Of a stretch of 64,000 nt of DNA, positions 1-7,721 are shown piece after piece; within the stretch, counting starts at the first letter, position 1; each line of letters begins with the position of its first letter. The notes beneath the pieces were generated by a model. It searched no databases and was not told the DNA's origin. It saw nothing but the letters and a program-made list of their open reading frames with translations. The translations under genes and the position numbers were made by a program. Origin of the DNA: Mesorhizobium sp. M2E.F.Ca.ET.219.01.1.1 (GTDB lineage: Bacteria; Pseudomonadota; Alphaproteobacteria; Rhizobiales; Rhizobiaceae); the NCBI RefSeq assembly GCF_004016445.2, contig NZ_SADT02000002.1:930001-994000 (forward strand), read 5' to 3'.

Positions 1-1311
1 TTCTCTCAGGCCCGCAAGCCCAAGTCCCTCGCTTCGGGCCGGGTCGAAGCCGGGACCGGTGTCCACGACCTCGACGAGAAGCTTACCGCCTTTCGTCGTG
101 GCCCTGACCTGCTGGCCCTTGCCCTTGCCGTGCCGGAAGGCGTTGTTCAGGCCTTCCTGCACGAAGCGATAGATGCTGATCTTTTCCGAGGTGCCGAGTT
201 CCGGCAAGCGCTCTGGCAGGGTTAGTAACACATTGGTGCTGGTGCGGCGCTCATGCTCGGCCACCGCCAGCCGCAGGATGTCGGCGATGGCCTGGGTTTC
301 GATCTGCGGCAGAACCAGCCCGTTGCAGATGCCGCGTATCTCACGCATCGCTTCGCCGAGCGTCTTGTGGATACCGGCGATCTCGGCTTCGCGCAGCGTG
401 CTCGACGTGCCCGGATCGACCAGCGCCGGGCTGTCCATCCTGAGCGCGGCGAGCGCCACGAGTTGCGCCGGCCCGTCATGCAGGTCGGCGCCGATTCGCC
501 TCAGATAGCGCTCATTGATGGCGGTGGCGCGGCGCGAGGCGCGCTGAACGCGCTGCCGCAGCGACGAGTTCTGCGCCAGCGCCGCCTGCAATTCCGAGAC
601 CTTGGCCTCGAGTGCCGCCTGCTGCGTGACGATGGTGCGGCTGCCGCGGAAAACGATGCCCGAGAGCAGGGCAAGCGCGGCCGCCGTGGCGCCCGCCACC
701 ACCAGCCAGCTCCACAACAGGGCCGAGCGCAGCGATTCCTCGAAATCGCCGGACAATTCGTAGAATTCAGACACGGCCACGACCTCGCCCGACCAGGGTT
801 CGCGCACCGGGTTGTAGATCTCGAGCAGCGGCACCCCCATCGACCGTTCCTTCTCGTCTTCCTCGTCTTCGAGCCTGTTGTTGTTGTATTTGACCATGAC
901 GTTGCCGGCGAAGGCGGCGATGAGATTGGCGTTGGGCTTGATCTGCCTGCCGATGAGGCCGGCGTCCTTCGAATAGAGGATCGTGCCGTCGCGCCGCCAT
1001 AGCTTGAACGAGACCAGCCTTTTCCCAAGCGCCCCCTGGCCGAGCGTTTCGTCCAGCGCCCGTTTGACGGTGTCGTCCAGCTCCTGGCTCTTGCGCATGT
1101 CGGGCAGCAGCGGCGCGATCACGCTGTCGACATAGAGCGCGGTGGTGGCGGCGGAATTGTGCAGGACACCGTCACGGATCTGCGATGTCACCCACAGCCC
1201 GACCACGAGCATCACCGCCAGAAGGCCGATACCGCCCGCGATCACGAACTGCAAGGCAAGCGAGAGCCCGCTCCAGATTCGTGCAAGTCGTTTCAGATAC
1301 CTCCCAAACAT
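1..1311 (-). CDS. Sensor histidine kinase, DesK/NarL type (3' end outside window)
   Basis: Membrane sensor kinase of a two-component system. It autophosphorylates on a histidine and would pass the phosphate to a NarL/LuxR-type response regulator, probably encoded just outside the window. Starting from the ATG at 1311 there are 437 codons open to the window edge. Predicted membrane helices lie near residues 17-41 and 198-221 and flank a periplasmic sensing region of about 155 residues. A short coiled segment follows, then the HisKA_3 motif DLHDGPAQ with His278, the N-box EGLNNAFRH (about 387-395) and the G1 box DTGPGFD (about 417-423). The sequence stops inside the GLGLAGLRE region, so only the last part of the ATPase domain is missing. 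The stimulus cannot be read from the sequence. Confidence 0.93.
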   Translation of the reverse strand, partial: MFGRYLKRLARIWSGLSLALQFVIAGGIGLLAVMLVVGLWVTSQIRDGVLHNSAATTALYVDSVIAPLLPDMRKSQELDDTVKRALDETLGQGALGKRLVSFKLWRRDGTILYSKDAGLIGRQIKPNANLIAAFAGNVMVKYNNNRLEDEEDEKERSMGVPLLEIYNPVREPWSGEVVAVSEFYELSGDFEESLRSALLWSWLVVAGATAAALALLSGIVFRGSRTIVTQQAALEAKVSELQAALAQNSSLRQRVQRASRRATAINERYLRRIGADLHDGPAQLVALAALRMDSPALVDPGTSSTLREAEIAGIHKTLGEAMREIRGICNGLVLPQIETQAIADILRLAVAEHERRTSTNVLLTLPERLPELGTSEKISIYRFVQEGLNNAFRHGKGKGQQVRATTKGGKLLVEVVDTGPGFDPARSEGLGLAGLRE

Positions 1312-1844
1312 CGGCACCGTTCACCCACCCGTTCGCGACAGTATAGGCGAGGGGACGCAATTGCGACACCGACCTTGGTCTGTGCCCATGAGGAAGGTTA
1401 ATGGCGGGCCGTTGCCGGCGCGCCGGCGGAGCAGCTCCGATTCGCAAGCGGCAAGGTCGCTCATACCCCGAATGGCAAATGCCCGCGCCACTCCTGTTGA
1501 CGGGGAAGACGCGGGCCGGCTGCCACCTGAATTTCTTGCAGCGCCGACACAACCACCAATCCGGCCCCAGGTCCAGACCAAAAGACATATGCCTTGCAGA
1601 ATATAGCGCCGCGCCACGGCCGTGTCGGTCCGGCGCGGTCCTGCCGTCGGGCGTTGTGGATATGAATATATAGCGATGTCTGTCGGATGCCCGAGCCCTG
1701 CGGCCGGGCCGCTCTGTCCTAGCGTAAGACGCGGGAATTCGCGACGGCATTTGCCCCCAAAAGAAGTCAAGTCCAGGGCCTTGATCGGCCGGACATGCGC
1801 CGCCTATACGATGGACGTTACCTTGCTGTTCGTGGCAACGCAGT
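1312..1844. other. Intergenic region, nothing recognised
   Basis: About 530 bases between the sensor kinase start and the next plausible gene. Open frames here are arginine/proline-rich and look like high-GC noise. An AT-richer patch near 1660-1680 could hold a promoter, but I cannot assign one. Confidence 0.5.
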
Positions 1845-2030
1845 ATGGACGCCGGCACAAAAAACCACAAAACCAATCAGCGGCTGTCGATTTTCGAGCT
1901 CGAGGCATTGCGCGAAGCTTTCAGGCGGTCTGTTCGTGAGAACGACGTCACCGAAGCAGAATGGGCGCGGCACGCCGAGCATTTCGTCAAGAGAACGCTC
2001 CAAAAAGGCAGCCGGCTTACGCGGACTTGA
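1845..2030 (+). CDS. Hypothetical 61-aa protein
   Basis: Small charged protein with no recognised family. The central part (FELEALREAFRRSVREND, then VTEAEWARHAEHFVKRT) has the regular spacing of amphipathic helices and ordinary amino-acid composition, unlike the arginine/proline shadow frames around it. There is no strong Shine-Dalgarno before the ATG and no operon partner. It may be one of the lineage-restricted small proteins that are common in Mesorhizobium. Its function is unknown, and a chance open frame is not excluded. Confidence 0.42.
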   Translation: MDAGTKNHKTNQRLSIFELEALREAFRRSVRENDVTEAEWARHAEHFVKRTLQKGSRLTRT

Positions 2031-2201
2031 GCATTCAGGCGTCCGGAAGCCCGATGATTCCAGGCAGAAACGTTTCGGCCCTCGCCGCTCGGACCTTTGC
2101 GCCGGCGCATAGGACCTCAGCGACAATTGCGGGTGCAGGTGGAAACGGACACTGTGTCCGTGCGCCGGCTTCCCCCCAAGGAAACCCAATGGTCGGCGCT
2201 T

Positions 2202-2259
2202 TAGCCCGGCTTGCCTGTAAGAGAGCCGTACTCTTTTACCACCAAGGCAAGCCGGGCTA
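2202..2259. repeat. Long stem-loop / inverted repeat
   Basis: Two perfect 15-bp arms, 2202-2216 (TAGCCCGGCTTGCCT) and 2245-2259 (its reverse complement), enclose 28 bases that contain a second imperfect inverted pair (GTAA..GAG at 2217-2223 against CTC..TTAC at 2231-2239). There is no T-tract, so it does not look like a simple intrinsic terminator. It could be a palindromic intergenic element or a structured RNA. Confidence 0.75.
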
Positions 2260-2328
2260 CCCCACTCCCTGAATGCTCCAACGCTGGTCCGTCGTCGAAA
2301 CCTATGGCCGTGGCCATCGCAATGCGGC

Positions 2329-2353
2329 GGAACGAAAGCAGGTCGGGCGCGTT
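2329..2353 (+). promoter_or_regulatory. EcfG-like general stress promoter
   Basis: GGAAC at 2329-2333, a 16-base spacer, and CGTT at 2350-2353 match the known EcfG (general stress sigma factor) consensus GGAAC-N16/17-CGTT of alphaproteobacteria. It ends about 10 bases before the ATG of the small gene at 2364, so the transcript would have almost no leader. Inferred from sequence only. Confidence 0.6.
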
Positions 2354-2363
2354 CTAGGCCGCG

Positions 2364-2585
2364 ATGCCGAGGAGTCCTCACCATCACAAGACCGAAAGGC
2401 CGGTTCAAGCCTCAACAGACGAGGCGGAGCGCTTGGCGCGTGCGGAAAAGAACGCCCGGCTGAAGAGGCTTCGCACCCACGCTTCCTGGCTGGTGCTCGA
2501 TCCGCAGGCGCGTTTCCAGGAGGAGATCGATTGTTCGGCCCTGTTCGGCGACCTGTCGATCCGAAAGGTCGGTCGCGACGGTTAA
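2364..2585 (+). CDS. Hypothetical 73-aa protein behind an EcfG-like promoter
   Basis: Small basic protein with no family I recognise. Its middle is helical and charged (DEAERLARAEKNARLKRL), followed by a more hydrophobic stretch (THASWLVLDPQARFQEEIDC). The main support for it being real is the consensus-quality EcfG-like promoter ending at 2353. Because that promoter lies only about 10 bases upstream, the message may be almost leaderless, or translation may begin further in. If the promoter is real, the gene belongs to the general stress regulon, as many small rhizobial genes do. Confidence 0.5.
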   Translation: MPRSPHHHKTERPVQASTDEAERLARAEKNARLKRLRTHASWLVLDPQARFQEEIDCSALFGDLSIRKVGRDG

Positions 2586-2586
2586 A

Positions 2587-2690
2587 GCATGTCTCGCGAA
2601 AGTGGGAACCGGTTTCGGGACAAAGACATGCGTAAAATCAAAGACCCAAAGCGCATGGAGCGAATCCGAAGGATCGCGACGCGCTTTAGG
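2587..2690. repeat. RIME-like intergenic palindromic repeat
   Basis: Composed of two palindromes: GCATGTC (2587-2593) pairs with GACATGC (2625-2631) around a GAAACCGGTTCCC-type core, and AAAGCGC (2648-2654) pairs with GCGCTTT (2680-2686). This is the pattern of the RIME-type mosaic repeats known between genes in Rhizobium-group genomes. The assignment is from memory of the family, not from a search. Confidence 0.7.
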
Positions 2691-2720
2691 GCAATTCCAG
2701 GAACGCGGCTTTCAGCCCGT

Positions 2721-2879
2721 CACGCGACTTGCAATCCGGCGGCGGAATCCTCGCGCGCGATCTCGATCAGCCGCGCGATCGCCCATGGCGTCAACAGCGC
2801 AAGGAAAGCAGTGAGATCCAGGAAGATCGACCGCGCCAGATCGAACCCGCTGTGGTCGTAGCAGACTGCAAACTCCATC
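2721..2879 (-). CDS. Small hydrophobic protein, 52 aa
   Basis: The ATG at 2879 is preceded by AAGGGG about 8 bases upstream. The product has a short polar start (MEFAVCYDHSG) followed by a hydrophobic run (SIFLDLTAFLALLTPWAIA) long enough for one membrane helix and a charged end. No family is recognised. Good composition and a plausible ribosome site favour a real gene, but it stands alone next to a repeat. Confidence 0.45.
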
Positions 2880-3031
2880 ACGCCTTACCCCTTTTGACCC
2901 ACCCGCAGCGCATGTGATTTCGCGCATCCTTGAGCATGATCCTGATTTGCATCGAATACAAGAGGTCGCTAAATCAAGTGGATGTGCGCCGCTGCTGGCG
3001 CAAGAACGGCCAGCTTGACTACAAACGACGC

Positions 3032-3412
3032 TTAGGCCGGTTTCGGCCAGAACAGCCAGGTGAGCGCCAGCGCCGCCAGCACCCAGACCGCGATCATGAA
3101 GGCGAGACCCGCCTTGCTGACCGGCTTCTCGCGCCGCGCGGCCTCTTCGCGGAATTCCCGCATCAGGTCGGCCGGCACCAGCCTGACCGCGAGCAGGATG
3201 CCGAGAGGCACGATCAAAAGGTCGTCCAGATAGCCGATGATCGGGATGAAATCCGGGATGAGATCGATCGGGCTCAGCGCGTAGGCCGCGACCGCGCCCG
3301 CGGTGGCTTTTGCGTACCAGGGCACGCGCGAATCACGGGCTGCAATCCACAGCGCCACCGCATCGCGCTTGATGGCGCGCGCCCATCGCTTTGCCGAGTC
3401 GAGAGCCGACAT
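3032..3412 (-). CDS. DUF1232 (YkvA-like) membrane protein
   Basis: A 126-residue protein of the YkvA/DUF1232 family, whose role is not established. The signature YALSPIDLIPDFIPIIGYLD is present at about residues 43-62, preceded by RDSRVPWYAKATAG. A C-terminal hydrophobic helix (AFMIAVWVLAALALTWLFW) should anchor it in the membrane. The frame stays open upstream of the chosen ATG at 3412, but that extension is arginine-rich shadow sequence and the family usually starts at the shorter site. No operon partner. Confidence 0.85.
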   Translation of the reverse strand: MSALDSAKRWARAIKRDAVALWIAARDSRVPWYAKATAGAVAAYALSPIDLIPDFIPIIGYLDDLLIVPLGILLAVRLVPADLMREFREEAARREKPVSKAGLAFMIAVWVLAALALTWLFWPKPA

Positions 3413-3474
3413 GAGCCTATTGTATAGAGCCGTGCGGGTCTGCGGGCCAACGGACGAGCACCGGATTTGGTCTC

Positions 3475-3657
3475 TCAGGCGCAGTCCTTCAGCTCGACAA
3501 CCTCGACGCCGAGGCGGAACGCCTGGCCATCCGCGTAGGAACGCGCATATTGCTCGGCTTCGAAGGGAAAGATCAGCGTCGTGCCGTAGGCGGTGACGCG
3601 CACGGTCCACTTCTGTCCCCTGACGAGTTCAACACCGTGAAGCTTCGCCGTCACCAT
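3475..3657 (-). CDS. Hypothetical 60-aa protein
   Basis: The start at 3657 is fixed by a strong GAGGAGG site just upstream. The protein is a compact, probably beta-rich fold (VELVRGQKWTVRVTAYGTTL, then LGVEVVELKD), with no family I can name. An upstream methionine in the same frame would add 19 residues that include the ribosome-binding region, so it is not used. It lies upstream of the DUF1232 gene on the same strand, 62 bases apart, and the two may be co-transcribed. Confidence 0.62.
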   Translation of the reverse strand: MVTAKLHGVELVRGQKWTVRVTAYGTTLIFPFEAEQYARSYADGQAFRLGVEVVELKDCA

Positions 3658-3843
3658 CTCACCCTCCTCAGATCCGGCACGCTCGCAACATCCGCATAAC
3701 GTCGCGAAAGTCATTTGAATACAAATAATTCGACTTAATCGTGTCGTTGCGATGTCGATTCCGACATTGGGTCGTTTTCGTCCGTGAAATGGTTCACCGA
3801 CAAAAGCGTTTTTGCCGCCGGCCGCGCGGGCTCGATGGTGATC

Positions 3844-3869
3844 GGAACCGAGTCGGCCCCCGGCGGGTT
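3844..3869 (+). promoter_or_regulatory. Possible EcfG-like promoter
   Basis: GGAAC at 3844-3848, 17 bases, then GGTT at 3866-3869, about 30 bases before the 49-aa gene at 3899. The -10 element departs from CGTT at one base. Confidence 0.42.
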
Positions 3870-3898
3870 GGAGTCATGGCCCCGCACAGGAGGTTTCC

Positions 3899-4048
3899 AT
3901 GATCCGCAAACTGAAAACCGGCGAATACCGGCTCTATTCGCGCAAGGTCGACCCGAGAACCGGCAAGCGCCGCAATCTCGGCACGTTCAAGTCGCGCGAG
4001 GCGGCCGAAAAGCACGAGCGCGAAGTGCAGTATTTCAAGCGCCACTAG
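3899..4048 (+). CDS. Small basic protein, 49 aa
   Basis: The ATG at 3899 follows a perfect AGGAGG at 3889-3894. The product begins MIRKLKTGEYRLYSRKVD, continues with a TGKRRNLGTFKSREAAEKH segment and ends KRH. The pattern (aromatic/basic beta strands, then a helix) recalls the short AP2/integrase-like DNA-binding folds that contain GTFKTREEAE motifs. That similarity is my reading, and no function is established. A possible EcfG-type promoter precedes it, so it may be stress-induced. It is too short for most gene callers but looks convincing. Confidence 0.72.
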   Translation: MIRKLKTGEYRLYSRKVDPRTGKRRNLGTFKSREAAEKHEREVQYFKRH

Positions 4049-4110
4049 GACAACGATGAGTGTCGGTGACGGAAACGCCCCAGGAGCGACCGCCGTTTCA
4101 CCGGGAGCTT

Positions 4111-4446
4111 TCACCCGTGTGGTATCGGTTGCGTGCGCGGGCGAGGGTGGCCGGGCACGTTCGAGCCGATATGGTCGAGGTCGCAACGTCTCGCCACCAT
4201 CTCGACCGACCCGGTGTCGACGGTCACCCGCCCCAGCACCTGCACCGTCGTGCGTCCGAGATCCTCGTCGACATGGACGACCTCGCCCTCCAGTCTCAGC
4301 TTGTCGCCTGCCTTGGCGTTTGGCTCGACCATCGAATAGCGATGGCCGTTGCCGTCGAGGCTCAGCGTCACGCGGTCGTTGACGCGCTCGATCACGGTGG
4401 CGATCACGGCCACCCTGTCACCTATCTCCACTGCCGGCCGTGTCAT
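4111..4446 (-). CDS. Hypothetical 111-aa protein, possible OB-fold
   Basis: The ATG at 4446 follows AAAGGAGG. Residues about 5-85 alternate hydrophobic and charged positions (VAVIATVIERVNDRVTLSL, then LEGEVVHVDEDLGRTTVQVL) in the manner of a small beta-barrel such as an OB fold. The last 25 residues are proline/histidine-rich and look disordered. No family is assigned and there is no operon partner. Confidence that it is coding comes from the ribosome site and the regular composition. Confidence 0.6.
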   Translation of the reverse strand: MTRPAVEIGDRVAVIATVIERVNDRVTLSLDGNGHRYSMVEPNAKAGDKLRLEGEVVHVDEDLGRTTVQVLGRVTVDTGSVEMVARRCDLDHIGSNVPGHPRPRTQPIPHG

Positions 4447-4683
4447 CGACGCCTCCTTTCCGCTCCGCGCGGGTCGTTGCCGCCGGAGCCAGCTGGCGAC
4501 ACGATGAGCATCGGCAGCCGCTGAAATAAACGGGAAAACAAGGATTTGGTTGCCGCCCGACTGCCTGTCGAGAGGCGAAGGAGGCGCTGAACATAAGGAG
4601 AAGTCCGAGGCCGCACCCGTCGAGGCAGGGCGCTGGCCAGGTGAATTGCAGACGAATGGACCGCGCCGAAGCCTCGGCCTTGC

Positions 4684-5439
4684 CTATGCGGCCTGCGACA
4701 GGGCGACCGCATCGGCCCCGGCGGGGAAGCGCAGCGTGCCGGTGGTATCGTTGACGGCCCGCCACACACCTTCGGCGACATCGATTTCCCTGGTGGTCAG
4801 AGTACCGGCCATCGCCGGATCTGCGAGATTGCCGAAGACTGCCCTGGCAAAGTCGGCATAGGCCTCGGGGATAAGGTCCTGGACATTGACGCCGGTGTTG
4901 GCGGTGAACCTCGTCGTCGGCCCGTAACCGGGCTCGACCAGCTTGGCGCGGACGTGGAAGGGCGCGAGTTCCAGCGCCAGCGAGCCGGTGAAACCTTCGA
5001 TCGCCTGCTTGCTCGCTGTATAGGCCGCCGCCAGAGGGAAGGGCGCCAGCGTGGCGCTCGACGTCACATTGACGATGACGCCGGAACGCCGCTTGCGCAT
5101 CTGCGGGATCACCGCCTGGGTCATCGCCATGACGCCGAACGTGTTGGTCTCGAAGACCTTTCGGATATGCGCCATCGGCGTCGCCTCGAAAGCTCCGGCG
5201 ACACCGATGCCGGCATTGTTGACCAATGCGTCGATCGGCCCCGCCGCTTCGATCGCCGCCGCGATGCTTTTGTCGTCCGTCACGTCGAGCGGCAGGATGC
5301 GCAACGCCGGCGAACGCGGCAGCACATCCTCGCGCGGGCTTCGCATCGTCGCGACGACGTTCCAGCCATTCGAGAGGAAATGGCGCGCCGTCTCGAGGCC
5401 ATAGCCCGAGGAAGCGCCGGTGATCAGGATGGTTTTCAT
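4684..5439 (-). CDS. Short-chain dehydrogenase/reductase (SDR)
   Basis: NAD(P)-dependent oxidoreductase of the classical SDR family, 251 residues, cytoplasmic. The cofactor motif TGASSGYG is at about residues 7-14, NNAGIG at about 74-79, the catalytic Ser in VTSSATLAPF and the YTASK catalytic pair near 141-145. The substrate cannot be told. The gene is divergent from an AraC-type regulator at 5542 with about 100 bases between them, the usual layout for a target and its regulator. A comparable pair (epimerase and AraC) sits at the far end of the window. Confidence 0.95.
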   Translation of the reverse strand: MKTILITGASSGYGLETARHFLSNGWNVVATMRSPREDVLPRSPALRILPLDVTDDKSIAAAIEAAGPIDALVNNAGIGVAGAFEATPMAHIRKVFETNTFGVMAMTQAVIPQMRKRRSGVIVNVTSSATLAPFPLAAAYTASKQAIEGFTGSLALELAPFHVRAKLVEPGYGPTTRFTANTGVNVQDLIPEAYADFARAVFGNLADPAMAGTLTTREIDVAEGVWRAVNDTTGTLRFPAGADAVALSQAA

Positions 5440-5541
5440 GGGATCGGTCCCTGCTGTTCGATTTGCACAGCGGCAAGTTACCGGCAGGGCGCCGGACTAT
5501 CTATAATTGACAGTACTGATTTTGTTTGCAAAAGTCCTAAC

Positions 5542-6444
5542 ATGGTCGATCCGCTCTCCGAAGTCATAGGCTTGCTCAGGCCGCGCGCCGTGTTCACCAA
5601 GGGCATCAGCGGCGCCGGGCGCTGGGGGGTCCGCTACGCCGATTTCGGCCATCCGAGCTTCGCCGTCGTCATCGAGGGAGCCTGCCTGTTGGCGGTGGAC
5701 GGCCAGCCTCCCTTGACGCTCGAGGCCGGCGATTTCGTGCTGCTGCCTTCAACGCCCGGTTTCACCATGACGGGCTTCGAGCCGGTCGTTCCGACGCTGA
5801 TCGATCCCAACCTTGCCGCGGCCGCGACGGAGGAGGTCCGGCACGGCAGGCAGGACGGCCCGCCGGACCTGCGCATGCTTGGCGGCTATTTCCTCTTCGA
5901 TGGGGAGGATTCCGGCCTGCTGGTTTCACTGCTGCCTGCTCAGGTCCATGTCCGCGGCGTCGAGCGGCTGTCGGTCCTGGTGAAGCTGCTGATCGAGGAG
6001 GCGGCGGGCCGGCATTCGGGGCGCGACCTGGTGCTGACCCGGCTGATCGAAATCCTGCTCGTCGAATCCCTGCGGCAGGCGCAGACGCCCGACGCGCCGG
6101 CCGGCCTGCTGCGCGGCCTGGGCGACGCGCGGCTGGCGGAGGCGATCCGCCGGATGCACTCCGATCCGGCGCGGCCGTGGACGATCGTCGAACTGGCGAA
6201 GGAGGCCGCGCTTTCGCGCTCCGCCTTCTTCGACCGCTTCGTGCGCGGCGTCGGCGTGCCGCCGATGGAATATCTGCTGGCCTGGCGCATGGCGCTGGCG
6301 AAGGATCTGCTGCGCCGGCAGGAGGGCGATATCGCCGAGATCGCCGAGCGCGTCGGCTATGGCTCGGCCAGCACCTTCAGCACCGCCTTCAGCCGCCATG
6401 TCGGCCAGCCGCCCAGACGCTACGCCAGGGCGATCGCGCACTAG
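5542..6444 (+). CDS. AraC-family regulator with N-terminal cupin
   Basis: A 300-residue transcriptional regulator. The N-terminal half is a cupin-type sensor (FAVVIEGACLLAVDGQPPLT, then LEAGDFVLLPS). The C-terminal third holds the two AraC helix-turn-helices, seen in WTIVELAKEAALSRSAFFDR and in GDIAEIAERVGYGSASTFST followed by FSRHVGQPPRRYARA. The frame runs open much further upstream, but that extension is antisense to the SDR gene. MVDPLSEVIG at 5542 is the family-typical start. It probably controls the divergent SDR gene; the effector is unknown. Another member of the same subfamily begins at 63278. Confidence 0.95.
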   Translation: MVDPLSEVIGLLRPRAVFTKGISGAGRWGVRYADFGHPSFAVVIEGACLLAVDGQPPLTLEAGDFVLLPSTPGFTMTGFEPVVPTLIDPNLAAAATEEVRHGRQDGPPDLRMLGGYFLFDGEDSGLLVSLLPAQVHVRGVERLSVLVKLLIEEAAGRHSGRDLVLTRLIEILLVESLRQAQTPDAPAGLLRGLGDARLAEAIRRMHSDPARPWTIVELAKEAALSRSAFFDRFVRGVGVPPMEYLLAWRMALAKDLLRRQEGDIAEIAERVGYGSASTFSTAFSRHVGQPPRRYARAIAH

Positions 6445-6462
6445 CGGCGGCCTGGCCCGCGC

Positions 6463-6487
6463 GGAACCAGGCGGGTCGCCAGATGTT
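6463..6487 (+). promoter_or_regulatory. Possible EcfG-like promoter of ku
   Basis: GGAAC at 6463-6467, a 16-base spacer and TGTT at 6484-6487, 32 bases before the ku start. One mismatch to CGTT. It would place this NHEJ gene under general stress control. Confidence 0.45.
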
Positions 6488-6519
6488 CCTGTTGATCGCA
6501 ACGACAATAGGAATGGCAC

Positions 6520-7344
6520 ATGGTTGCGCCGCGCGCGGTCTGGAAGGGTTTTCTGAAGGTCGGGTCGGTCTCGTGCGGCGTGAAGCTGGTCGGCGCGACC
6601 AGCGAAACCGGAAAAGTCCATTTCAAGATCCTGAACCGCAAGGACGGCTTGCCGGTGAAAAGCGCCTATGTCGACGAGCAGACCGGCGATGTCGTCGAGG
6701 CCCAGGATCAGACCAAGGGCTTCGAGCTGGACAAGGATGATTTCATCGAGATCGAGCCGGATGAGATCAAGAAGCTGAAACTCACCTCGGCGCATACATT
6801 GGAGGTTGACGAGTTCGTCGCCCTTGACGACATCGACACCCGCTATCTGGAAAAGCCCTATTACCTCATCCCCGCCGATGGCGCCGCGCTCGAGGCCTTC
6901 AGCGTGCTGCGCGAGGCGATGAAGAAGAAGCGCGTCGCCGCAAGATCCTGCGTGGTGCTCTATCAGCGCGGCCGCGAGGTCGTCATCCAGCCTTTCGGCA
7001 AGGGCATGCTGCTCACCGAATTGCGCACCCGCAACGAGATGGTCTCGGAAAAGAGCGTCTTCGAAGACCTAACGTCACCGAAATACGACAAGGACCTGCT
7101 CGAGATTGCCGAGCTTTTGATCGACAAGAAGGTGACGAAGTTCGATCCCTCGAAGTTCGAGGACACCTATGAGGATGCGCTGATCGCGATGATCGATGCC
7201 AAGCGCAAGGGCAAGAAAACGCCGAAGGCCGCGCCGCCGCCAAAGGAAAATGTCGTCGACCTCGCCTCGGTGCTGAGGAAGAGCCTCGCCAAGGAAGGCA
7301 TCAAGGCACCCTCGAAAGCCAGACCTGCCCGCAAGTCGGCCTGA
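6520..7344 (+). CDS. ku: Ku protein, non-homologous end joining
   Basis: Bacterial Ku, a homodimeric ring that binds broken DNA ends and recruits the ligase LigD for end joining. It has 274 residues, the usual length. The N-terminus VWKGFLKVGSVSCGVKL is the Ku core signature, followed by KILNRKDGLPVKSAYVDEQ and the helical RYLEKPYYLIPADGAALEAF region. The C-terminal tail (residues about 225-274) is Lys/Pro-rich, as in other rhizobial Ku proteins, where basic tails aid DNA binding. No ligD is adjacent. Rhizobia often carry several ku copies, so this may be one paralogue. The start at 6520 has an AGGA site and a possible EcfG-like promoter upstream. Confidence 0.97.
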   Translation: MVAPRAVWKGFLKVGSVSCGVKLVGATSETGKVHFKILNRKDGLPVKSAYVDEQTGDVVEAQDQTKGFELDKDDFIEIEPDEIKKLKLTSAHTLEVDEFVALDDIDTRYLEKPYYLIPADGAALEAFSVLREAMKKKRVAARSCVVLYQRGREVVIQPFGKGMLLTELRTRNEMVSEKSVFEDLTSPKYDKDLLEIAELLIDKKVTKFDPSKFEDTYEDALIAMIDAKRKGKKTPKAAPPPKENVVDLASVLRKSLAKEGIKAPSKARPARKSA

Positions 7345-7427
7345 TCGGCCGACCGGTATGATCGTCGAAGTTCGGGATCGGCGGATCCGCTCACTCGGCG
7401 GGACATGGTTCTTTCCTTGGTTGCCGT

Positions 7428-7449
7428 ATCCTACCCTGGGGGATAGGAT
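7428..7449. promoter_or_regulatory. Candidate operator of the RcnR/DmeR repressor
   Basis: Palindrome with perfect 6-bp arms, ATCCTA at 7428-7433 and TAGGAT at 7444-7449, around a CCCTGGGGGA core. This matches the design known for RcnR/CsoR-family operators: inverted arms flanking a G/C tract. It ends 6 bases before the repressor start, consistent with autoregulation. Confidence 0.6.
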
Positions 7450-7455
7450 CGTGCC

Positions 7456-7713
7456 ATGACGATACACAGCTCCCATCCCGACATCATCGCTCGGCTCAAG
7501 CGCGCGCACGGCCATCTCGCCGCTGTGCTCACCATGTTCGAGCAGGGCCGTTCCTGCCTTGACCTCGCGCAACAGCTCCATGCCGTCGAAGGCGCCGTCG
7601 GCAACGCCAAGCGCGAGCTGATCCACGACCATATGGAGCATTGCCTTGTCGAGGGCGGCGAGCCGACCCGGGACACGCTGAAAGAGCTGAAGCAGCTCAC
7701 CAAATATCTGTGA
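7456..7713 (+). CDS. dmeR: Metal-sensing repressor, RcnR/CsoR (DUF156) family
   Basis: An 85-residue all-helical repressor that releases DNA on binding metal, most likely Ni(II)/Co(II) in this subgroup. The family pattern is clear: HPDIIARLKRAHGHLAAVL near the N-terminus, a Cys in RSCLDLAQQLHAVEGAV, and HDHMEHCL near residues 57-64 supplying His/Cys ligands. The next gene, 8 bases downstream, is a CDF exporter, and a palindromic operator candidate lies immediately upstream. The pair matches the dmeRF operon described in Rhizobium leguminosarum and Agrobacterium. The symbol rests on that arrangement and family, not on a search. Confidence 0.88.
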   Translation: MTIHSSHPDIIARLKRAHGHLAAVLTMFEQGRSCLDLAQQLHAVEGAVGNAKRELIHDHMEHCLVEGGEPTRDTLKELKQLTKYL

Positions 7714-7721
7714 GGGCGCTC

